A DNA stretch of 64,000 nucleotides from Hyphomonas adhaerens MHS-3 (GCF_000685235.1 NZ_ARYH01000001.1:310001-374000), one strand, 5' to 3'; shown: positions 32,798 to 40,696, counted from the first letter of the stretch. Numbers and translations are program-made. The notes: generated by a model from the sequence alone, not told the origin.

Positions 32798-32945
32798 CTT
32801 TTACCCTTCCGATGTCGCGAGGATTGCTCTCAGGGCGCCACGCATGACGGGGGGCTGACCGGAAGTCAACACACAGCACACCCGCGCATGTGACAGCCAC
32901 CTCGATTCGCGGTTATGTACGCCTGATATGAACGGGAGTGAGAGG

Positions 32946-33359
32946 ATGAAGACGCTTGCCAGCCTGGCCGCAGGGCTCGGCCTGCTTGTGCTGCCTGCAG
33001 CCGCTCAGACCACGACCGGACGCCTGTCTCCGCCGCTCAATGTCGTGCAGGCGCGGACCGCACCGGACAGCGCGGACAGCTCCGAAGTGACGCAACGTCA
33101 ATCCATGATCATCGAGGAAGACGGAACGGTCCGCTTCCTGACACCGGCGGAAGCGGCGGAGATTTTTGTCCCGTCAGACCAGGCCAGCGCCTTCAATGTC
33201 GAGCTCGACCAGCCGGACGATGCGCCCGATTCCCTGCGGATCGAAATCTCCGGCGCCGAGATCAGCGAAACCCTCACGCCAGATGGCGATACGCGGATTC
33301 TGCGGGTCGTTCCGGAAGACGGAAGCCCCAGCTGGCTGATCACAATTACAAAAGATTAA
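32946..33359 (+). CDS. Exported hypothetical protein
   Basis: A 137-residue protein from ATG 32946 behind GGAGTGAGAGG. Residues 1-20 are a Sec signal peptide (ending LPAAAQ). The mature part has no cysteine and is acidic (VELDQPDDAPDSLRIEISG), consistent with a small periplasmic protein. No family is recognised. Its stop is close to a 30-bp palindrome. Confidence 0.65.
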   Translation: MKTLASLAAGLGLLVLPAAAQTTTGRLSPPLNVVQARTAPDSADSSEVTQRQSMIIEEDGTVRFLTPAEAAEIFVPSDQASAFNVELDQPDDAPDSLRIEISGAEISETLTPDGDTRILRVVPEDGSPSWLITITKD

Positions 33360-33383
33360 TTGAAAAACGATAATAATACTTGA

Positions 33384-33413
33384 CGATAAACGATAAGTAC
33401 TTATTGTTAATCG
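33384..33413. promoter_or_regulatory. 30-bp near-perfect AT-rich palindrome with embedded promoter-like elements
   Basis: The left arm CGATAAACGATAAGT (33384-33398) and the right arm (33399-33413) are complementary at 13 of 15 positions. Another CGATAA occurs at 33368-33373. TTGACG (33380-33385) and (T)ATTGTT 17-18 bases later look like a plus-strand promoter overlapping it. It lies between two convergent genes, where an operator is not expected. The region 33414-33627 downstream has no convincing gene. Confidence 0.5.
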
Positions 33414-33522
33414 GGAAGCCGGGCGGGACGGAAGTGATGTCCAAACGCCCCCTACCTCACCTGAGCCGTTGCTCCGGTCTGCCCGGTTCTCACTTATCCC
33501 TGAATAATACCTCCAAACGGAA

Positions 33523-33549
33523 GAGGCGCGGACCCTTGGTCCGCGCCTC
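33523..33549. terminator. Strong GC hairpin downstream of hisG
   Basis: GAGGCGCGGACC (33523-33534) and GGTCCGCGCCTC (33538-33549) form a perfect 12-bp stem with a 3-base loop. It is 79 bases past the hisG stop (minus) and also about 110 bases past the 33384-33413 promoter-like site (plus). There is no good T tract. Confidence 0.5.
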
Positions 33550-33627
33550 CCACCGTTTGCAGCGTTTCCTCCCAGAAACTTGCTGGGACATAAGGCCGCG
33601 CATTTCCGGATGTGTCAAGATTGTGTC

Positions 33628-34350
33628 CTAGATTTTTTCTAGTATTTCCTTACCTTTAATTGCTGCACCTGCGAACAAGACCTCCAGGCTGGCCTTCGCT
33701 TCAGGTGACCATACGGCACCCGGCGACGCCGCGAACACCGCTTCGCTTTTCAGGATCAGCCCGTCCGACAGGATTTTCAGCCCGTTGGCTTTCAGCGTCG
33801 CCCCGGTGGAGGTGATATCGACGATCACATCGGCCGAACCTGTCGTGGGGGCAGCTTCCGTCGCCCCGGCGCTCTCAACCAGGCGGTATTCCCCGACAGA
33901 CCGGGCCGCGAAGAAGCGGCGCGTGAGGCGCATGTATTTGGTCGCCACCCGGAGGCGGCGGTGATGCGCCTTGCGGAACGCTGCGCCCGCCGCTTCGAGA
34001 TCCGACATCGTGTCGACATCGACCCAGGCCTGCGGCACGGCGACGATCACGTCCGCCCCGCCGAAGCCGAGCCGTTTCAGAACCTCGAAATCGCTCTCCC
34101 CGGTCGGGGCGAGATCATGCAGCAGGTCTTCCCCGGTCACGCCGGCATGCAGGCTGCCATCGACCAGGCCCTGCGCGATCTCCCGCGCGGAGAGAAGCCG
34201 CATCTCGACATCGCCAAGGCCTTCGATCTCTGCCTGATAGCCGCGCTCGCCGCCGATCTGGGTGACAGGGAAACCGGCCGAGGCCAGCCAGGCTTCGGAT
34301 TTTTCCTTCAGCCGTCCCTTGGACGGAATGGCAAGTGACAGACGGGTCAT
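33628..34350 (-). CDS. hisG: ATP phosphoribosyltransferase, short form
   Basis: A 240-residue enzyme that makes phosphoribosyl-ATP, the first step of histidine synthesis. Signature blocks are LAIPSKGRLKEK (residues 5-16), GVTGEDLLHDL, RLRVATKYMRLTRRFF (about 124-140) and the PRPP loop DVIVDITSTGATLKANGLKIL (about 170-190). The protein lacks the C-terminal regulatory domain of long HisG and so must pair with HisZ. The ATG overlaps the hisZ stop (34350-34347). Confidence 0.93.
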   Translation of the reverse strand: MTRLSLAIPSKGRLKEKSEAWLASAGFPVTQIGGERGYQAEIEGLGDVEMRLLSAREIAQGLVDGSLHAGVTGEDLLHDLAPTGESDFEVLKRLGFGGADVIVAVPQAWVDVDTMSDLEAAGAAFRKAHHRRLRVATKYMRLTRRFFAARSVGEYRLVESAGATEAAPTTGSADVIVDITSTGATLKANGLKILSDGLILKSEAVFAASPGAVWSPEAKASLEVLFAGAAIKGKEILEKI

Positions 34351-35477
34351 GCGCCCCTCCCCTTTGCACGCAGCACGCGGTCGGGCCGCACCATGCCGCC
34401 AATGGCGGTCGCATCGGCCGCAGCGTTCGACAGGCCGGAGACGAGGCCGTCATAGCGCCCGCCGGACGCGATCGGCTGGTTGTCCGACAGGTTCGGCCCC
34501 AGCGTTTCAAACAGGAAGCCGTCATAATAGGTGAACCGGCGTCCGAAGCCGGAGCGGAAGCGGCAGATGGCCTTCACTTCCGGCAGCAATTCGCGGATCA
34601 GTTCCATGCGCCGCGCCACACGCTCAATGGCGCCGGAGGTGCGCGGCAGGCTGTATTTTACGGCAATATCGTCAAGCTGATCGGCGGCCTCCGCTGCGGT
34701 ACAGTTCACGGCAGCCAACGCGCCGATCACTTCCCGCACTTTTTCCGGCACGCCGCCGGCGGCAAGCGCCGCGGCCCGGGCACGCAGGCCCGAAATGATT
34801 TCCGGAACGCTCCGGGTTCCGATCAAGGGAATACCGCGTGCGGCGAGGGCGGCGCGGAAGGCCGTTTCGGCCTCGGCCTGCGTCGCCGCTTCCAGCGTCG
34901 GCACAAGGTCTGCCTCGATGGGCGCCGGCTCCGCTTCGACCAGGGCCCGTACGCCGCCTTCCTGCCGGAAGGCTCGTTTCAGCAGGTCCGCCGTCACACG
35001 CGGCAGTCCGAGGGCGTCAATAAAGGCCGGGAAAATGGCAAGGTCCCCTGTGGCAATCGCCACCGGAACGACATCGCACGCGCGCACAGCTTCGTGCACA
35101 AGGGCGAACGCCTGGGCATCCTCGACGGGGTCGGAGTCGAGCCCGAACCGTTCGAAGCCGACCTGCGTGAATTCCATCGGGTCGCCCGGTGTGGCCGGCA
35201 GGCGGAACGCCTCGGCCGCGTAGCAATAGGCTTTCGGCCCGTTGGCGCCACTGGCGAGGCGGTCGGCTTCCAGCCCTGCCACCGGCAGGGTCAGGTCCGG
35301 CCGCATGACCATTTCATTGCCGCGATGATCCGTGAACACGCAAAGCCGCGCACGGACCGCTTCGCCGGACAGTTCCAGCGGAATATCGGACGGCAGGATA
35401 TAGGCGGGATTGACCGGCTCAGCGCCAGAGCCCTCGAACCGGGACCGGGCGGCCTTGACGATAGCGGCGTGCGTCAT
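34347..35477 (-). CDS. hisZ: ATP phosphoribosyltransferase regulatory subunit HisZ
   Basis: A 376-residue HisRS-like protein without synthetase activity. The core shows RPDLTLPVAGLE, FTQVGFERFG and the C-terminal SGGRYDGLVSGL, which mirror histidyl-tRNA synthetase motifs but lack the intact catalytic set. It binds short HisG and confers feedback control by histidine. It overlaps hisS at its start (35477-35474) and hisG at its end, so the three are translated as a coupled operon. Confidence 0.9.
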   Translation of the reverse strand: MTHAAIVKAARSRFEGSGAEPVNPAYILPSDIPLELSGEAVRARLCVFTDHRGNEMVMRPDLTLPVAGLEADRLASGANGPKAYCYAAEAFRLPATPGDPMEFTQVGFERFGLDSDPVEDAQAFALVHEAVRACDVVPVAIATGDLAIFPAFIDALGLPRVTADLLKRAFRQEGGVRALVEAEPAPIEADLVPTLEAATQAEAETAFRAALAARGIPLIGTRSVPEIISGLRARAAALAAGGVPEKVREVIGALAAVNCTAAEAADQLDDIAVKYSLPRTSGAIERVARRMELIRELLPEVKAICRFRSGFGRRFTYYDGFLFETLGPNLSDNQPIASGGRYDGLVSGLSNAAADATAIGGMVRPDRVLRAKGRGA

Positions 35478-36955
35478 GCCTGGGCCTCGACGATACGGCG
35501 GATGGCTTCAACCATTTCGGCGCGCGGCACTTCGATCTGGCCGGGGCGTGCCTCACGGTATTCCTCGTTGGACTTGATGGCCTTCGCCTTCAGCGCGCCC
35601 ATTTCCAAATCCTTGATCGTGACCGTACCCTTGGCGACCTCGTCCTCGCCGACGATCACGACGGCCGGGGCATTCCGCCGGTCGGCATATTTCATCTGCG
35701 GCCGCATGCCGGACCCGCCCATATAGGCTTCGGCGCGGATGCCGGCACGGCGCAGGTCCGCCGCGATGGAGAGCGCCGTGGACGGATTTTCCTTGTCGAG
35801 GTTCAGCACCACGACCGGCCCGTCCAGCTTGCCGGTCTCGCCCATGATCTGAAGAGCGGACGCCAGCCGGGAAATACCGATTGAGAAGCCGGTCGCCGGC
35901 ACCGTCTCGCCGGTGAAGCGCGCGACGAGGTCATCATACCGCCCGCCGCCGCCGATGGAGCCGATGCGATAGGTCTTGCCATCGTCGCCGGTCACTTCGC
36001 GCAGAAGCTCGGCCTCATAGACCGGGCCGGTGTAATATTCGAGGCCGCGCACGACCGACGGGTCGATCACGACATCGCCTTCCGGCGCGCCAAGCGCATC
36101 GAGGGCGAGCGCGATGGCTTCCAGTTCGGCGAGCCCCGCCTTGCCCTCTTCCGTCGACCCCGTCGCTTTCGAGAGATTGGCCAGCGTTTCGGCCCGCGTC
36201 TTCGCGCCGGCTTCGGCGAAGGCCAGCACGGTCTTCACCTCATCCGCCCCGAGCCCGGCGCCCTTGGTGAAGTCGCCGCTGTCGTCCATGCGGCCCTTGC
36301 CGAGCAGGTCGGCCACGCCGGACGATCCGAGACGGTCCAGCTTGTCGAGCGCACGCAGAATGGCGAGACGGGTCTCGGCGCTCGATGCGCCAACCCCGTC
36401 CAGCACGCCGTTCAGCAGGCGGCGGGTGTTCACGCGGATCACGAACTCGCCCGTCTCCATGCCGACCGCGCGCAAGGCTTCGGCGCCCATGGCGATCATC
36501 TCGGCATCGGCGTGGAAGCCCGGTGCCCCGACTGTATCGGCATCGCACTGCCAGAATTCGCGGAACCGGCCGGGGCCCGGCTTCTCGTTGCGCCAGACCG
36601 GCCCGGCGGCGTAGCGGCGGAACGGCTTGCCCAGCGACTGGCCGGCCTCGGCCACGAACCGGGCCAGCGGGGCCGTCAGGTCGTAGCGCAGGGCCATCCA
36701 TTGCTCGTCATCATCCTGCAGGGAAAACACGCCGGCGTTCGGGCGGTCGTCATCCGGCAGGAACTTGCCGAGCGCATCGGCATATTCGAACGCGCCGGTG
36801 TCCAGCGCCTCGAAGCCCCATTGGCGGTAAATCGCGGTGACCTTGCCGACCAGGTCGGCCTGGGCATGGATCAGGCCCTCGCGCTTGTCGGGAAAGCCGC
36901 GCGGCTTGCGGGCGAGATCCTTGCCAGAGAGAGGTTGGCTGTCTTTGTCACTCAT
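35474..36955 (-). CDS. hisS: Histidine--tRNA ligase
   Basis: A 493-residue class II synthetase starting at ATG 36955-36953, close to the N terminus KPRGFPDKREG. Motif 2 is RRYAAGPVWRNEKPGPGRFREFWQCDADTVG (about residues 117-147), the histidine-specific block is RGLEYYTGPVYE (about 310-321), and motif 3 is GFSIGISRLASAL (about 362-374). At 493 residues it is longer than many bacterial enzymes. It is the first gene of the hisS-hisZ-hisG operon and has a 170-base leader with an attenuator-like arrangement upstream. Confidence 0.95.
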   Translation of the reverse strand: MSDKDSQPLSGKDLARKPRGFPDKREGLIHAQADLVGKVTAIYRQWGFEALDTGAFEYADALGKFLPDDDRPNAGVFSLQDDDEQWMALRYDLTAPLARFVAEAGQSLGKPFRRYAAGPVWRNEKPGPGRFREFWQCDADTVGAPGFHADAEMIAMGAEALRAVGMETGEFVIRVNTRRLLNGVLDGVGASSAETRLAILRALDKLDRLGSSGVADLLGKGRMDDSGDFTKGAGLGADEVKTVLAFAEAGAKTRAETLANLSKATGSTEEGKAGLAELEAIALALDALGAPEGDVVIDPSVVRGLEYYTGPVYEAELLREVTGDDGKTYRIGSIGGGGRYDDLVARFTGETVPATGFSIGISRLASALQIMGETGKLDGPVVVLNLDKENPSTALSIAADLRRAGIRAEAYMGGSGMRPQMKYADRRNAPAVVIVGEDEVAKGTVTIKDLEMGALKAKAIKSNEEYREARPGQIEVPRAEMVEAIRRIVEAQA

Positions 36956-36979
36956 GGGGTCGCTCTTAGTCCTGTTTGC

Positions 36980-37127
36980 GCACCGCATAGTCGGTGCTGG
37001 TCCGGATTGGAAGGCGACACGTCAACATCAGGCACGCCCCGGCTGTGGCTTGCCTCGTCTGGTCTGGTTCTTGGGGGGAACACTTTAGCAGAGGCGCAGC
37101 CGGACCGGTTCGCGCCTCATCGGCGCG
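36980..37127 (-). promoter_or_regulatory. his leader RNA: mutually exclusive hairpins
   Basis: Immediately after the leader stop, CGCGCC (37111-37116) and GGCGCG (37122-37127) form a 6-bp hairpin. GCGCCTC at 37112-37118 can alternatively pair with GAGGCGC at 37091-37097, breaking the first stem. A third stem, GCACCG (36980-36985) with CGGTGC (36992-36997), lies just upstream of hisS. There is no U tract, so termination may be Rho-dependent or the control may be translational. Confidence 0.5.
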
Positions 37128-37166
37128 TCACGAATGGTGATGATGGTGGTGCAGTGCTGTGTTCAT
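37128..37166 (-). CDS. hisL: his operon leader peptide, MNTALHHHHHHS
   Basis: ATG 37166-37164 opens a 12-codon frame, Met-Asn-Thr-Ala-Leu, then six consecutive histidine codons (CAC CAC CAT CAT CAC CAT), Ser, TGA. It lies 172 bases upstream of hisS on the same strand, directly downstream of a promoter whose -10 ends 10 bases before the ATG. The mRNA may therefore be leaderless or nearly so. Ribosome stalling on the His codons when His-tRNA is scarce would then choose between the two RNA folds at 37091-37127. This is the textbook logic of attenuation, applied to a hisS-hisZ-hisG operon. Confidence 0.85.
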   Translation of the reverse strand: MNTALHHHHHHS

Positions 37167-37176
37167 TACGAAAAGG

Positions 37177-37205
37177 CCGATACGGGGGCGCCTGCGCAAA
37201 GTCAA
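37177..37205 (-). promoter_or_regulatory. his operon promoter
   Basis: TTGACT (37205-37200 on the minus strand), a 17-base spacer, and TATCGG (37182-37177). The -10 ends 10 bases before the leader-peptide ATG at 37166. The -35 lies next to the tandem repeats at 37212-37273. Confidence 0.65.
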
Positions 37206-37211
37206 CCGAAA

Positions 37212-37273
37212 GGTCAGGCCTTCCCGGTCATGCCTTTTGGTCAGGCCTTTTCGGTCAGGCCTTCTCGGTCTGG
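37212..37273. repeat. Four and a half tandem 14-bp repeats upstream of the his promoter
   Basis: Copies of GGTCAGGCCTTNNC begin at 37212, 37226, 37239, 37253 and (partial) 37267, with spacing 14, 13, 14, 14. Each carries the palindrome AGGCCT or its variant. The array overlaps the last codons and stop of the thioesterase gene and ends 7 bases from the -35 of the his promoter. Confidence 0.75.
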
Positions 37274-37728
37274 CGCGTGAACGGCTTCTCCTGCCCGTCC
37301 CGGCGCTCGATCACCTTGAAAATGCCCGTGCCGCGCATCAGCAGCTTGTCGTCCGCCCAGATCTTGCCCTCGACCGTGAACACATCGTCCTGCCGGCCGA
37401 TCACGTGGCCCTTGCCCTCGACAAAGCTGCCCTGCTTGGCGCCGGACAGGAAATCGCACATCAGGCGCACGGTGACCCACCAGGTATCGTCGTTCTTTTC
37501 GACCGCTGCGCCCCACGCCATGTCGGCGAAGGTCATGAGCATGCCGCCATGGGCATTCATCATGCCGTTGGTGTGGTGTTCCTCGACGCGGAAGGCGCGG
37601 GTGAGGCCCGTCTCGTCCCGCTTCTCGAACAGCGGGCCCACCTGGCGGCCGAAGCCCCGGTGCCAGGGCAAAATCTGGTAGCCGTCCGGCAGGTCGAAAG
37701 TCTGGTTGCGTGAAAGATCGTCAGTCAT
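37255..37728 (-). CDS. PaaI-type hot-dog thioesterase
   Basis: A 157-residue protein. NGMMNAHGGMLMTFADMAWGAAV (about residues 53-75) is the hot-dog central helix of acyl-CoA thioesterases of the PaaI family; the HGG motif is the usual catalytic region. It presumably cleaves an acyl-CoA. The final residues (QTEKA) and stop lie within the tandem repeat array, so the C terminus may have changed with repeat number. Confidence 0.8.
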   Translation of the reverse strand: MTDDLSRNQTFDLPDGYQILPWHRGFGRQVGPLFEKRDETGLTRAFRVEEHHTNGMMNAHGGMLMTFADMAWGAAVEKNDDTWWVTVRLMCDFLSGAKQGSFVEGKGHVIGRQDDVFTVEGKIWADDKLLMRGTGIFKVIERRDGQEKPFTRQTEKA

Positions 37729-37787
37729 TACGTCCGCTTAGCGCCGTCAGACAGGATTTGCCAGCCCTCCCCTTGCGAAGGGGCGCG

Positions 37788-38438
37788 TCACATCGTCAGC
37801 GAGATGAGATTGATGAAGAAATGGGCCATGATCGGCAGGAACAGTCCGCCGCTCGCGACGCGCAGCAGGCCCAGCATCACGCCATAAACCAGCACGACCA
37901 GAATCCCGATCCAGCCATATTGTATGTGCTGAAGGGCGAAGATCATCGCCGACAGGCCCGCGGCCGGCAGCGGCGCCCAGCCACGCGCCAGCAAGACGCC
38001 CATGACCAGGCCGCGATAGATGAACTCTTCCGCAAACGGGGCGACCAGCACGATTGTGAAGAACAGCTCCGCCCGTGAGGCCGTCTGCAGCTGATGGGTG
38101 AACCCGTCACTGACGCTCAGACCCTGAGGCCCGAACATCGTCGCCAGCAAGCCGGCCAGGAATGTTGTCAGGGCGATCGCAACAATCGCGGCCGCCACAG
38201 CGATCAGCACGACGATCAGGTTCATGTCGCCCGGTTCGGCAACCTCGTCGGCCACGCCCTGGACCTTCAGATATCCATAGACCGCCATCACCGTCAGGAC
38301 GTTCGCAATTCCGGACAGCACGATGATCGACATGTCGGGCATCATGCCGTGAACGACAATCGCCGGCAGGATCACGAAAAACTGGTAGGCGACGGCGATA
38401 ATGATTGCCGTCCAGACCATTGAGCGAAGGCGGGTCAA
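37788..38438 (-). CDS. CPBP family intramembrane metalloprotease
   Basis: A 216-residue membrane protein with about six to seven helices. The CPBP (Abi) motifs are present: EE-x3-R in APFAEEFIYRGLVMGVL (about residues 118-134) and His in IFALQHIQYGWIGIL (about 163), with later MAHFFINLISL carrying another His. The role may be proteolysis of a membrane substrate or protein prenyl processing; the substrate is unknown. Confidence 0.82.
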   Translation of the reverse strand: MTRLRSMVWTAIIIAVAYQFFVILPAIVVHGMMPDMSIIVLSGIANVLTVMAVYGYLKVQGVADEVAEPGDMNLIVVLIAVAAAIVAIALTTFLAGLLATMFGPQGLSVSDGFTHQLQTASRAELFFTIVLVAPFAEEFIYRGLVMGVLLARGWAPLPAAGLSAMIFALQHIQYGWIGILVVLVYGVMLGLLRVASGGLFLPIMAHFFINLISLTM

Positions 38439-38477
38439 TTGAGTCTTGCGTCCCTCTGGCCCGTGAGGGCGAAGGCC

Positions 38478-38657
38478 CTAGAGCTCAATCATGTCAAAGT
38501 CCGATTTCGGCGTGCCGCAGAGCGGACAGACCCAATCCTCCGGAATGTCGGCCCAACGGGTGCCGGGCGCAAGCCCCTCGGTCGGGTCGCCATGCTCTTC
38601 TTCATAAATATAGCCGCAGGTGCGGCACTGCCAGACCTTGTAGGGTGCCTCGCTCAT
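38478..38657 (-). CDS. Rubredoxin
   Basis: A 59-residue protein with two CXXCG-type knuckles, CRTCGYIYEE (Cys 11 and 14) and DWVCPLCGTPKSDF (Cys 44 and 47), which bind one iron. Rubredoxins pass electrons to monooxygenases and other acceptors. ATG 38657-38655 follows GAGGAGGG and overlaps the TetR gene stop (ATGA). It is probably translated with the TetR gene and may serve the divergent P450 or another oxygenase. Confidence 0.93.
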   Translation of the reverse strand: MSEAPYKVWQCRTCGYIYEEEHGDPTEGLAPGTRWADIPEDWVCPLCGTPKSDFDMIEL

Positions 38658-39325
38658 TCCTTCCCTCCTCCTCGGACCGGCGCCAGGCGGGCGCGCAGCG
38701 ACTGGATCAGTGAATCCCGTATCGGTGCGATCTCCGTGCCCGGGTCGATCATGTTTTGCATGCGAATGCCGATCAGGGCGCACCCCGCCATCAGGGCGGT
38801 GGCATCGGCATCGGCATCTTTCCGGATGCTGCCTTCGGCCTGCCCGCGCTCGATGAGGCCGCGGATCAGCACGCGCTCGACCTCGTGCGACTCGGCAAAG
38901 GCGGCGCGGGTTTCCAGCCGGTCGGCCACGGCCGCGGCCAGCAGCATGTAATACGCCTTGTCTTCCTCCCGCCCGTCCAGCGACCGGCAGTGCAGGTCGA
39001 CAAAGGCACACAAGGCGGAAAGGCCGTCCATGCGCTCCACATCCGCCTCATCCAGCGCGTCCCGCTGCCAGCCATGCAGGGCGCTGATGAGGCTGCGGAT
39101 CAGCCCGTCCTTGGACCCGAAGCGCTGCGTCACCAGCCCGCGGGAGTAGCCCGCCTCTTTCCCGATGGCATCGAAGGTGGCCGCGGCCACGCCATTTGCG
39201 GACACCACCCGCATCGTCGCTTCCAGCAATTCCTGCTCGGACCGTTCGCGCCGTTCGGCCTGTGTGAGCCGGCCACTGTCCGGGGCGGCGGGATCGGTCG
39301 GCGAGGCTGTGGGCGCTTCTGACAT
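38654..39325 (-). CDS. TetR-family regulator next to rubredoxin and P450
   Basis: A 223-residue protein (start ATG 39325-39323 behind GGCGGAG; a second ATG lies at 39340). The TetR_N helix-turn-helix is around residues 35-75 (GVAAATFDAIGKEAGYSRGLVTQRFGSKDGLIRSLI). The rest is a helical ligand domain. The palindrome at 39334-39371 lies in the divergent gap, so this protein probably represses its own operon and the P450. Confidence 0.85.
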   Translation of the reverse strand: MSEAPTASPTDPAAPDSGRLTQAERRERSEQELLEATMRVVSANGVAAATFDAIGKEAGYSRGLVTQRFGSKDGLIRSLISALHGWQRDALDEADVERMDGLSALCAFVDLHCRSLDGREEDKAYYMLLAAAVADRLETRAAFAESHEVERVLIRGLIERGQAEGSIRKDADADATALMAGCALIGIRMQNMIDPGTEIAPIRDSLIQSLRARLAPVRGGGKE

Positions 39326-39333
39326 GGCTCCGC

Positions 39334-39371
39334 CTAACATATTTGTTGGCTGTATAGCAAGTATATGTTAG
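39334..39371. promoter_or_regulatory. Operator palindrome between TetR/rubredoxin and P450 genes
   Basis: CTAACATAT (39334-39342) and ATATGTTAG (39363-39371) are exact 9-bp inverted arms 20 bases apart. The region between contains a -10-like TATAGC/TATATG context. Placement overlaps the possible second TetR start and lies 50 bases upstream of the P450 ATG. Confidence 0.65.
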
Positions 39372-39421
39372 AGCCTGTTCCAACCGGGAGCCAAAAGCCG
39401 CTCCCACGACCGGAGGAACGC

Positions 39422-40696
39422 ATGACCATACCCGCCCATATCGCCGAAGCCGTTGTTGATCCGAAGGCCTATGCCGACTGGGACCGATCGCACGAAGCCT
39501 TTGCCTGGCTGCGCAAGAATGCCCCGCTGGATGTGGCCGAGATCGAAGGGTTCGACCCGTTCTGGGTGGTCAGCAAACATGCCGACATCCAGAACATCGA
39601 GAAGCAGAACGACCTCTTCCATAATGAAGACCGCTCCGCGACGCTGACCAATATCGAGACGGACAAGAAAGTCCGCGAGATGATGGGCGGCTCGCCCAAT
39701 TTGCTCCGCTCGCTCGTCCAGATGGATAATCCGGACCACATGCAGTACCGCCGCCTGACGCAGGCCTGGTTCATGCCGCAGAATTTGCGCAAGCTGGAAG
39801 ACCGCATCCGCGAGATCGCCCGCGGCTTCATCGACAAGATGGCCGACAAGGGCACCGAGTGCGACTTCGCCCGCGACGTGGCATTCCTCTATCCGCTGCA
39901 CGTCATCATGGAAGTGCTGGGCGTGCCGGAGATTGACGAACCGCGCATGCTGAAGCTGACGCAGGAATTGTTCGGCGCGCAGGATCCGGAAGTGAACCGC
40001 TCGGGCGCAGAAGTCACCGACTCCGATACCGGCCTCGCCAACATCCAGGCCACGGTCGCGGACTTCTTCACCTATTTCGTGGAAATGACCGAAGACCGCC
40101 GCAAGAATCCGCGCGAAGACCTCGCCAGCGTGATCGCCAATGGTGAAGTCTACGGCAAGCCGCTCGGCCACCTCGAAGCCATGTCTTATTATATCATCGC
40201 CGCGACGGCCGGGCATGACACGACCTCCAACACAACCGGCGGCGCGCTCTGGGCGCTGGCGGAAAACCAGGACCAGTTCCGTAAACTGAAGGACGATCTC
40301 TCGCTGATCCCGTCCATGGTGGAAGAATCCATCCGCTGGGAAACGCCGGTGAAGCACTTCATGCGCACGGCGACCGCCGACACCGAGGTCCACGGCAAGC
40401 AGATCAAGAAGAATGACTGGCTGTTCCTGGCCTATCCGTCCGGCAACCGCGACGAGGACGTGTTCGACGATCCTTACAGCTTCAGGATCGACCGTTCACC
40501 CAACAAGCATGTCGCCTTCGGCTATGGCGCGCATGTCTGCCTCGGCCAGCACCTCGGCCGGATGGAAATGCGCATCCTGTGGGAAGAGCTGCTGCCGCGC
40601 CTGCAATCGGTCGAACTGAACGGTACGCCAAGCCGTGTGCAGGCGAACTTCGTCTCCGGACCGAAGAGCATCCCGATCAAGTTCAAGATGACCTAG
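39422..40696 (+). CDS. Cytochrome P450
   Basis: A 424-residue P450. The haem Cys motif FGYGAHVCLG (about residues 361-370) is intact, the I-helix oxygen motif is ATAGHDTTSN (about 261-270), and ESIRW is the ExxR of the K helix. It hydroxylates a hydrophobic substrate, probably a lipid or terpenoid, using an external redox chain. It resembles the soluble bacterial class. ATG 39422 follows GGAGGAACGC. It is divergent from TetR-rubredoxin, which may provide control and electrons. Confidence 0.93.
   Translation: MTIPAHIAEAVVDPKAYADWDRSHEAFAWLRKNAPLDVAEIEGFDPFWVVSKHADIQNIEKQNDLFHNEDRSATLTNIETDKKVREMMGGSPNLLRSLVQMDNPDHMQYRRLTQAWFMPQNLRKLEDRIREIARGFIDKMADKGTECDFARDVAFLYPLHVIMEVLGVPEIDEPRMLKLTQELFGAQDPEVNRSGAEVTDSDTGLANIQATVADFFTYFVEMTEDRRKNPREDLASVIANGEVYGKPLGHLEAMSYYIIAATAGHDTTSNTTGGALWALAENQDQFRKLKDDLSLIPSMVEESIRWETPVKHFMRTATADTEVHGKQIKKNDWLFLAYPSGNRDEDVFDDPYSFRIDRSPNKHVAFGYGAHVCLGQHLGRMEMRILWEELLPRLQSVELNGTPSRVQANFVSGPKSIPIKFKMT

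Noticed and set aside
33380-33631. 83-codon ORF over the palindrome and GC hairpin
   Set aside because: Its frame includes the hairpin and has a TTG start inside the palindrome; composition looks like translated non-coding DNA. Not excluded, but a non-coding role is more likely.
34335-35726. 463-codon antisense ORF across hisZ/hisS
   Set aside because: Antisense shadow in high-GC DNA without a ribosome site or recognisable domain.
37212-37273. CRISPR-like tandem repeats
   Set aside because: Units are 14 bp without spacers and sit at a gene end and promoter; not a CRISPR array.
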